A stretch of 64,000 nt of DNA from Myxococcaceae bacterium (GTDB lineage: Bacteria > Myxococcota_A > Polyangia > Polyangiales > Ga0077539). The stretch covers positions 1 through 64,000 of the forward strand of contig SCUS01000156.1 of assembly GCA_004297725.1 (NCBI GenBank). Direction: 5' to 3'. Shown here one piece after another: positions 46,918 to 55,500 of the stretch; position 1 is the first letter of the stretch, and every line of letters begins with the position of its first letter. The notes below the pieces were generated by a model that searched no databases, had not been told where the DNA came from, and saw only the letters and a program-made list of their open reading frames with translations. The position numbers were made by a program, and so were the translations under genes.

Positions 46918-47736
46918 ATGGCAACGAGCGCAGCGGGGGTGGTGCTGATCACGGGGGCCTCGTCGGGCATCGGCGAGGCGATGGCGCGGGAGTACGCGCG
47001 GCGCGGGTGGAAGACCGTGCTGCTGGCCCGGCGGGTGGAGCGCATCGCCGCGCTGGCGCAGGCGCTGGGAGGCGACGGGCACAGCCTCGCGGTGTCGTGC
47101 GACGTCACCCACGACGGCGACTGCGAGGCCGCCGTGGCGCGCGCGCTGGAGGCCTTCGGCGGGCTCGACGTGGTGATCGCCAACGCGGGCTTCGGCGTCG
47201 ACGGCACCTTCGACCAGCTCACCATCGACGACGTGCGGAGGCAGTTCGACACCAACGTCTACGGGGTGATGCGCACCGCGAAGGCCGCGCTCCCGGCGCT
47301 CGTGCGCTCGAGGGGCGCCTTCGTGGCGATCGGCAGCGTGGCGGGCTTCCTCCCGGCGCCGGGCAGCATGGCCTACAACATGTCGAAGGCCTGCGTGACC
47401 TCGCTCTGCGACACGCTGCGCACCGAGTGGGCGCCGAAGGGCATCAGCGTGACGCACGTGGCGCCGGGCTTCATCGAGAGCGAGATACGCCGCGTCGACC
47501 GGCAGGGGACCTTCAAGGAGACCCGCCGGGAGACCATCCCCTCGTGGCTGATCATGCCCGCGCACACCGCCGCGCGGAAGATCGCCGACGCGGTCGCGCG
47601 CCGCGACGACGAGCTGGTGCTTACCCTGCACGGTAAGTTTGGCGTGGCCATGTCCCGGCACGCGCCGGCGCTGACCCGGGCGATCTTCCGCCTCGCCGCG
47701 CCGAGGGTCGGCAGCCGCAAGGCCAAGGACGCCTAA
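46918..47736 (+). CDS. Short-chain dehydrogenase/reductase
   Basis: The 272-residue classical SDR has the cofactor motif TGASSGIGEAMAREYARRG (about 14-32), NAG in VIANAGFG, and catalytic Ser in AIGSVAGFLPAPGS and the YNMSK (YxxxK) pair near 159-163. R40 after the second strand (LLARRVERI) suggests NADP(H) preference. The C-terminal DELVLTLHGKFGVAMSRHAP places it near the DltE/YqjQ-like lipid-type SDRs. GGAGG precedes the ATG. Substrate not predictable. Confidence 0.9.
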   Translation: MATSAAGVVLITGASSGIGEAMAREYARRGWKTVLLARRVERIAALAQALGGDGHSLAVSCDVTHDGDCEAAVARALEAFGGLDVVIANAGFGVDGTFDQLTIDDVRRQFDTNVYGVMRTAKAALPALVRSRGAFVAIGSVAGFLPAPGSMAYNMSKACVTSLCDTLRTEWAPKGISVTHVAPGFIESEIRRVDRQGTFKETRRETIPSWLIMPAHTAARKIADAVARRDDELVLTLHGKFGVAMSRHAPALTRAIFRLAAPRVGSRKAKDA

Positions 47737-47742
47737 GACCCG

Positions 47743-48258
47743 TCAGGGCCGCAGGTCGAGCACCCGCCAGCGGCCCCCGACGCGCACCAGCGTGTCGATG
47801 CGAAAGCGCCGCACGCTCCCGCCCACCGCGTACTCCACCACCGGCCCGTCGGCGCACTGCGAGCCCGGCGCTCCGTAGCGCCCGCACCGCCGCGGGTCGA
47901 TGGTGTTGCGCGCGTACGAGGGGCCCGCGATGCCGCGGAACTGCGCTCCAGCGAGCCGCGGGCGCAGGTCGCGCGCGTCGCGCTCGAGCGCCTCGAGCTG
48001 GCGCCGCACCACCATCCCGCCGCCGTCGGGACCGGCGTCCCCCGGGTCGCGCAGCCCGAAGACCACGCGCAGCTCGGCCGGGGTGGGGAAGACGCCCGAC
48101 GGGTCGCGGGCGCCGTCGCGGACGAGCTCCATCACTCGGCGGGCGAGCGCGGTGATCTCCGCGCGCTCGGCGGGCGCGAGGCGCCGGGGGGCGGCCCCGA
48201 CCTCGCCCGCGAAGAGACCTCCCAGCAGCAGCCACGTCCCGACGATCGACCTTCGCAT
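47743..48258 (-). CDS. Small exported protein of unknown function
   Basis: The 171-residue protein has a signal peptide (MRRSIVGTWLLLGGLFAGEVGAAP). A helical segment follows with AEITALARRVMELVRDGARDPSGVFPTPAEL, then a beta-rich end: VEYAVGGSVRRFRIDTLVRVGGRWRVLDLRP. Two cysteines (RRCGRYGAPGSQCAD) could form a disulphide. It looks like an NTF2-like or small periplasmic protein but no family is certain. Convergent with the SDR gene (6-bp gap). Confidence 0.6.
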   Translation of the reverse strand: MRRSIVGTWLLLGGLFAGEVGAAPRRLAPAERAEITALARRVMELVRDGARDPSGVFPTPAELRVVFGLRDPGDAGPDGGGMVVRRQLEALERDARDLRPRLAGAQFRGIAGPSYARNTIDPRRCGRYGAPGSQCADGPVVEYAVGGSVRRFRIDTLVRVGGRWRVLDLRP

Positions 48259-48310
48259 CGCGGCGAAGCTCGCGCAGTCGGAGCGCCCGGCGCAAGCTCC
48301 GCGGAGGGAC

Positions 48311-48847
48311 TCAGCGCACGAAGTCGTCGGGCTCGGGGTGCGCGTCGTCTGCGGCGCTCTCGATGCGGGCGTTGTCGAGCGCGCCGACGGAGCGCATCGC
48401 CTCGTAGACCACGATGGCCGCGGCGCTCGCGAGGTTGATCGAGCGCACCGCGCCCGCCGTGGGGATGCCGAAGACGTCGTCGGGGTAGCGGTCGAGCACC
48501 TCCTGTGGGATACCGCTCGACTCGCGGCCGAACACCAGCGCATCGCCGGGCAAGAAGCCCGCGTCGAGGTAGCTGCGTCGGCCGGTTGCGCTGAAGAGGC
48601 GCACGCGACCGGGCGGGCGGAGCCGGGCGTGCGTGAGCGCGAAGGACGACCAATCGGGGTGCGTGTGCAGCATGACGAGGTGCCAGTAGTCGATGCCCGC
48701 GCGGCGAACGCTGCGGTCGTCGATGCGAAACCCGAGGCGCCCGACGAGGTGCAGCGGGCTCTGCGTGGCGGCGCAGAGGCGGGCGATGTTGCCCGTGTTC
48801 TGGGGGATCTCGGGCTCGACCAGGACCACCTGGAACGGGGACGTCAT
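48311..48847 (-). CDS. trmL: tRNA (cytidine(34)-2'-O)-methyltransferase
   Basis: The 178-residue SPOUT-class enzyme methylates the wobble ribose of certain leucine tRNAs. Motifs are VLVEPEIPQNTGNIARLCAAT at the N-terminus, LVFGRESSGIPQEVLDRYP and the knot-forming INLASAAAIVVYEAMR. The MTSPF methionine (48847) is preferred to one ten codons upstream because it leaves the usual start just before the first strand. The C-terminus is about 20 residues longer than E. coli TrmL, with an acidic tail. Confidence 0.92.
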   Translation of the reverse strand: MTSPFQVVLVEPEIPQNTGNIARLCAATQSPLHLVGRLGFRIDDRSVRRAGIDYWHLVMLHTHPDWSSFALTHARLRPPGRVRLFSATGRRSYLDAGFLPGDALVFGRESSGIPQEVLDRYPDDVFGIPTAGAVRSINLASAAAIVVYEAMRSVGALDNARIESAADDAHPEPDDFVR

Positions 48848-49033
48848 CGGCGCGACACGGAGCTTCGGGGAGGGCATCGGCTTCAGGTTCTCTCGCGAGC
48901 GTAGATGTCACGTCGGCCGCGCGCGGGGCAACCGCACCGGTCGCGAAGGGAGGGCTCCGTACGTGATGGCACGTGGATTGCGGAACGCCCGGTCATCGCA
49001 ATCAGCAGTGTCATCCAAGCCCGGAAGGTTCCC

Positions 49034-49489
49034 ATGGAAATCGCAGAGTTCACGCCGCTGCTAGAGCAGCTCATCGTCCGGTTTCGGTCGTGGGATGAAG
49101 CGCAGAAGCAGGCCTCCGAGAGCGACGAGGCGGGTCTTTCGGCGGCCGAGCGGAAGGCCCTCCTCGACGAGCTCCACGGCATCGTCGGCCACGGCGAGCC
49201 CCGCCTCCCTCCCAGGTCACCGTGGCAGGTGTGCGTCGACTTCTTCTCGGCGCACTCGTCGTCTCCCGCCGAGGTGTGCTCGCAGCGAGAGCACGCCCTG
49301 CTCCGTTGCTATGAGCAGCTCTGCGAGCTCGACCTCCCCTTCCACGTGTCGAGCGTGCTCCTGCGCCATCACAGCGTCATCAAGCGAGCGGCCAACGTGG
49401 CCGACGGACGGCTCCATCTGCCTACGCCCCCGCGCGGCTCGGCGACCGCGCCAGCGTCCACCCCAGGTCCCGGCACGGCCGCGCGCTGA
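49034..49489 (+). CDS. Hypothetical protein
   Basis: The 151-residue protein is unrecognised. It begins MEIAEFTPLLEQLIVRFRSWDEAQ, is predicted mainly helical to about residue 125 and ends in a Pro/Ala/Thr-rich tail. Three cysteines (VCVDFF, EVCSQREHALLRC) and two adjacent histidines (LLRHHSV) are notable. A GGAAGG site at 49024-49029 supports ATG 49034 over the longer frame starting at 48905. It lies 91 bp before the glucan synthase gene in the same orientation. Confidence 0.6.
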   Translation: MEIAEFTPLLEQLIVRFRSWDEAQKQASESDEAGLSAAERKALLDELHGIVGHGEPRLPPRSPWQVCVDFFSAHSSSPAEVCSQREHALLRCYEQLCELDLPFHVSSVLLRHHSVIKRAANVADGRLHLPTPPRGSATAPASTPGPGTAAR

Positions 49490-49580
49490 CGCCTCACATG
49501 TACGGCACGTTGTGGCAGTTTGCCATACCCGGCGGGTGCTCCTTCACGCGCGCGCTGTCGGCTGAGCAGGGGGTCCGCTC

Positions 49581-52500
49581 ATGAACGACGTCGCGGCTGT
49601 CGTGACGGAGGAGTCGGCGGCGCCCGAGCACCTCACCGTCGAGCGCCTCGACGCCCTCGCGGTGCAGCTCGCCCAGGCGCACGTGGGCCACACGCGTCGC
49701 GCCACCGCGCGGCACGGCGAGGACTACATCGCGCTGCTCCGGGCCAACCGTCGGCAGCTCCTCGACAACTACCGCTCCACCCTGAGGGCCTCGGAGTCCG
49801 GGGGCTGGATCTCCCCCGCCGGCGAGTGGCTGCTCGACAACTTCCACGTGATCACCGAGCAGCTCCGCGAGGGGCGCGAAGACCTTCCTCGGCGCTTCTA
49901 CCGGCAGCTCCCGGTGATCTCCGAGGGCCCGCACGCCGGGCACCCACGCGCCTTCGCCATCGCGATCAGGCTCATCGCCCTCACCGACGGGCTCCTCGAC
50001 GTCGCGCTGCTCGTGCGCTTCCTCAACGCGTACCAGACCGTGGAGCCGCTCACCATCGGCGAGCTGTGGGCGATCCCCATCGCGCTCCGGCATGGCTTCC
50101 TCGACCGGCTCGCTCGCATCGCCGCGCGCGTCGACCGCGCCCGCATCGAGCGGGAGGCCGCCACCACGCTCGCGGACGAGCTCGCCCTCAGCGCGGCCAG
50201 CGGGACGGCCACCGTCGCGGAGGCCCTGGAGCACCGCGTCTCCCGGCGCGTGGAGCCCTCCACGACCATGTTCGCCACGGAGCTCGCGCTGCGGCTTCGC
50301 GATCGCCACCCCGCCCTCTCGCTGGCCACGGCGTGGCTCGAGCGCCGCTTCGCCGAGCAGGGGACGACGCTGGAGGAGGCGATCCGCGCGGAGCACCGCA
50401 GCCAGGCCGCCAACCAGATCTCCGTCGGCAACTGCATCACCGCGATGCGGACGATCACCGCCACCGACTGGAGCAAGGTCTTCGAGTCGCTCAGCGTCGT
50501 CGAGCGCGAGCTCCGCCGAGACCCCAGCGGGACCTATCCCCGCATGGACTTCGCGACGCGCGACCGCTACCGCCACGTGGTCGAGCGCATCTCCAAGCGC
50601 ACCGGGAGGCCCGAGCGCGAGGTCGCCGAGCGGGCCGTCGCGCTGGCCCTCGCGGAGATCGAGCGCTCCGGCGAGCCCGCCGAGGCGTCGCGCCGCGCGC
50701 ACGTGGGCTACTTCCTCATCGACCGCGGCCTCGCGGTGCTCGAGGCCGAGGTCGGCTACCGCTCCCCGCTGAGAGAGCGCCTCGGGCGGGCGCTCGTGGC
50801 CCACGCGACGCTCGCCTACCTCGGCCCGATCGTGCTCGGCACCCTCGGCGTCGCGGCGGCCTTCGGCGGCCTCGCCCTGCGCCTCGGCGCCTCGCGCTCC
50901 CTCGCGGCGGCGCTCGCGGCCGTCGCCCTGCTGCCCGCGAGCGAGCTCGTCGCGAGCCTCGTCAACCTCGCGGTCACCGCCAACCGCGCCCCGACGCTGC
51001 TGCCGAAGCTCGACTTCGTCGACGGCATCCCGTCGGAGCTTCGCACCCTCGTCGCGGTGCCGATGATGCTCACCAGCCCGGAGGCCGTCGAGGAGCAGGT
51101 CGAGGCGCTCGAGCTGCGCTTCCTCGCCAACCAGGACCCGGCGCTGCGCTTCGCCCTGCTCAGCGATTTCACCGACGCGAACACCGAGCAGACCCCGGCG
51201 GACGACGAGCTCGTCCAGGCCATACGGCGAGGGATCGAGCGCATCAACGAGGCGCACGGGGGCGATCGCTTCTACCTGCTGCACCGAAAGCGCCTCTGGA
51301 GCGAAGGGGAGCGGCGCTTCATGGGCTGGGAGCGCAAGCGCGGGAAGATCGAGGAGTTCAACCGGCTGCTGCTCGGCGACGAGGGCACCTCCTTCACGGA
51401 CGTCGTCGGCGACCGGGCGTGGCTCGGGGGGGTGCGCTACGTGATCACCCTCGACGCGGACACCCAGCTCCCGCTGGGCACCGCCGCCCGGATGGTCGCC
51501 ACCATGGCGCACCCGCTCAACCAGGCGCGCGTCGATGCGCGCACCGGCGTCGTCGTCGAGGGCTACGGCGTGCTCCAGCCGCGCGTGTCGGTGTCCCCGA
51601 CGTCGGCGAGGCGCAGCCGCTTCGCGCAGGTCTTCGCCGACCAGGAGGGCCTCGACCCCTACACCAGCGCGGTCTCCGACGTGTACCAGGACCTCTTCGC
51701 CGAGGGCTCCTTCGTCGGCAAGGGGCTCTACGACCTGAAGGTCTTCGAGTCGGTGCTCCGCGCCCGCGTCCCCAACGGCAGCGTGCTCTCGCACGACCTC
51801 CTCGAAGGGCTCTTCACCCGCGCGGGCCTGGTCTCCGACGTCGAGCTCTTCGACGACATGCCGTCGCACTACCTCGCCGCCAGCCTGCGTCGGCACCGCT
51901 GGATCCGCGGCGACTGGCAGATCGCCCCGTGGCTCTTCGGGAGTCCGCCGCGCGAGGACGGCCGTCGACTGCCCAACCCACTCTCCGTCATCAGCCGTTG
52001 GAAGATCGCCGACAACCTCCGGCGCTCGCTCGTGGCGCCCGCGACGCTCTTGCTCCTGCTCGCCGGATGGCTCGTCGCCCCGCTGCCGCTCGTGTGGACC
52101 GCGGCGGTCGTCATGCTCCTTGCGCTGCCCATCCTCGCGCACGGGGCCTCCGCGCTGGTGCGACGCCCGCGCTACTCGACCTGGAGCGCGCACCTCCGCC
52201 GCGTCCTCATCGACGCCGCGCACAGCGCGCTGCGGGCCGCCGTGACGCTGCTCTTCCTGCCGCACGAGGCCCGGGTGAGCGTCGATGCGATCGCCCGCGT
52301 CACGTGGCGCCGCTTCGTGAGCCACCGCGGGCTGCTCGAGTGGACCACCGCCGCCCAGGCGGAGCGGTCCGCCGGGCGCTCGGTCGCGTCGGCCTACCGC
52401 ACGATGGTGGCGTCGCTGGCCCCGACCGCGGCGGCGCTCGGGCTCGTCGCGCGGGGGCAGACCGGGTCCGCGCTCGCGCTGGCGCCGTTCACCCTCGCCT

Positions 52501-55500
52501 GGGCCTTCGCCCCGGCGGTCGCGGCCTGGCTGGGGCAGCCGACGCGGGATCCGTCGCGGGCGGTCAGCGCCGTGGCGCGGTTCTTCCTCCGACGCACCGC
52601 GCGCAAGACCTGGAGCTACTTCGAGACCTTCGTCACCGCGGAGGACAACCACCTCCCGCCGGACAACTTCCAGGACGACCCGGTGCCCCTGGTCGCGCAC
52701 CGCACGTCGCCGACCAACATGGGCCTCGCGCTGCTGGCCAACTTCGCCGCCCTCGACCTGGGCTACCTGGGCCTCTGCGGCTGCGTCGAGCGGCTCGAGC
52801 GCGCCCTCTCGACGATGGAGAAGCTGCCGCGGCACCGCGGGCACCTCCTCAACTGGTACGACACCCGCACCCTCCGTCCGCTGCCGCCCTCGTACGTCTC
52901 GACCGTCGACAGCGGCAACCTCGCGGGGATGCTCATCGCCCTGAAGCAGGCCTGCCTGCGCGCGACGGAGCTGACCCCGGCCGCGCAGATCAGCGACGGC
53001 ATCGCGGACACCCTCCGCCTCCTCGACGAGGAGATCGAGCGCGCGGGCGACCGCTCGATGCGACTGCTTCGGCCGCACACCGAGGCCTTCGAGCCGCTCC
53101 TCGCGAAGGCTCCGTCCGAGAGTTCGGAGCGAGAGGCATGGCTCCGCTCGCTGCACTCCGTCGCCGAGGGGCTACAGCGCCAGGTGGCCGCGGCCACCAG
53201 CGGCCCGGACGACCCGCGGCACCGCGAGGTGATCCGCTGGGCGGGCGCCCTCCTCGCGCAGGTCGCGTCGCACCTGGAGGACGTCGCGGCCCCCTCCCCA
53301 GGCGACGCCCTGCGGGCGCGGCTGGACTCCGTCGCGGCGCGCGCCGACGCCCTCTTCGAGGCGATGGACTTCACCTTCCTCTACCACCGCGACCGGCAGC
53401 TCTTCTCCATCGGCTACGACGTCGGCGCCGAGCGCCTCGACGGGTCGTTCTACGATCTGCTGGCGAGCGAGTCGCGCCTCGGCAGCTTCGTCGCCATCGC
53501 CAAGGGCGACGTCCCGGTGCGGCACTGGTACAAGCTCGGCCGGCCGCTCACGCTGGTGGGGCACCACCGCGCGCTGCGCTCGTGGACGGGCACCATGTTC
53601 GAGTACCTGATGCCGTCGCTGCTCATGCGCAGCTACCGCAACACGCTGCTCGACCAGACCTGCCAGGTGATCGTCCAGGGCCAGGTGGCCTACGGCGAGG
53701 AGACGCACGTCCCGTGGGGCATCTCCGAGAGCGCCTACAACGCCCGCGACCTGCAGCTCAACTACCAGTACGGCCCCTTCGGCGTGCCCGGCCTCGGGAT
53801 CAAGCGCGGCCTCGGCGACGACCTCGTGGTCGCTCCCTACGCCACCGCGCTCGCCCTGCTGGTGAACCCCGCCGCGGCGGTCGAGAACCTCTGGCGCCTC
53901 GTCGCCGAGGGCCTCGAGGGCGACTACGGGTTCTTCGAGTCCATCGACTACACCCCGGGGCGGGTGCCCGACGGGCAGCGGGGCGCCATCGTGCGGGCGT
54001 TCATGGCGCACCACCAGGGCATGAGCCTGCTCGCGATCACCGAGCACCTCGGCGGACAGATGACCGAGCGCTTCCACGCCGACCCGCGGGTCAAGGCGAC
54101 CGAGCTGCTGCTGCAGGAGCGCGTGCCCCGCGAGGCGCCGATCGACCGTCAGGCCGAGGAGGAGCAGCGCGCCCCTCGCCCCGCCCAGGAGGCGCCGCAC
54201 GAGGAGTGGCGGGCGGCCCGCGGAGACTCCGCCCCGGAGGTGCACCTGCTCTCCAACGGCAGCTACTCGGTCATGGTCACCTCCGCGGGGGGCGGCTACA
54301 GCCGACGGCGCGAGCTCGCCGTCACCCGCTGGCGCGAAGACCCGACGCGCGATGCGTGGGGGCAGTTCCTGTATGTGCGCGACCCCGGGAGCGGGAGGTT
54401 CTGGTCGGCGACGCACCACCCCGCCGACCGCGCGACCGGGACCATGGAGTTCTGCTTCCCCATCGACCGCGCGGAGTTTCGCCGCGTGGCCGACGACATC
54501 GAGACCAGCGTCGTCATCACCGTCGCCACCGAGGACGACGCCGAGGTGCGCGCGCTCAAGCTCACCAACCAGTCCGACCATGCCCGCGAGCTCGACGTCA
54601 CCAGCTACCTGGAGGTCGTCCTCGCCACGGCCTCCGCCGACGCCGCCCACCAGGCCTTCGCCAAGCTCTTCGTCGAGACCGAGTTCGTCCCCGAGCACGG
54701 AGCGCTCATCGCCTCGCGCCGTCCCCGCTCGGCCGAGGAGCCGCGCACCTGGGCCGTGCACGTCTGCGCCGTCGAGGACGAGGCCGTGGGCGCGATCGAG
54801 CACGAGACCGACCGCGCTCGCTTCCTCGGCCGCGGGCGCTCGACCCGCCACCCCGCCGCCATGGAAGCTCCGCTCTCGGGCAGCACCGGCGCGGTGCTCG
54901 ACCCGGTGTTCAGCCTGCGACGGAGGGTGCGCATCGGCGCGGGCAAGTCGGCCCGGCTGCTGTTCACCACGGCGGTCGCCGACACCCGCGAGGCGGCGCT
55001 CGCGCTGGCCGAGAAGTACGCCGACCCGGTCTCCGCCAACAGGGCCCCGACGCTCGCCTGGACCCACGCGCAGTCGCAGCTCCACTACCTCGACATCGGC
55101 GTCGACGAGGCGAAGCTCTTCCTCCGCCTCGCGGCCCGCGTGCTCTACGCCCGCCGCGACCTGCGCGCCCGGGAGGACGTCATCGCGCGCAACCGCCGGG
55201 GGCAGTCGGGCCTCTGGGCCTACGGCATCTCCGGCGACCTCCCGATCGTCCTCGTGCGGGTCGGCGGCGAGGAGCACATCGAGCTGGTGCGAGAGGCGCT
55301 GCACGCCCACGAGTACTGGCGCATGCGCGGTCTGACCGTCGACCTGGTGGTGCTCAACGAGCACCCGCCCAGCTACCTCCAGGCCTTCCAGGATCAGCTC
55401 ATGGGCATGGTGCGCTCGGGCCCGAGCGCGATCCTCGTCGACAGGCCGGGCGGCATCTTCGTGCGCCGGGCGGACATCATGCCCGTGGAAGACCAGACGC

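Noticed and set aside
48905-49033. N-terminal extension of the hypothetical gene ending at 49489
   Set aside because: A GGAAGG site directly precedes the internal ATG at 49034 and the extension reads as Arg-rich non-coding sequence.
49504-49524. A sigma-54-like GGCACG...GC element and TGGCA/TGCCA inverted repeat upstream of the glucan synthase gene
   Set aside because: The GG-to-GC spacing is nine bases rather than ten, and the -12 TTGC element is poor; the 5-bp inverted repeat is too short to stand out.
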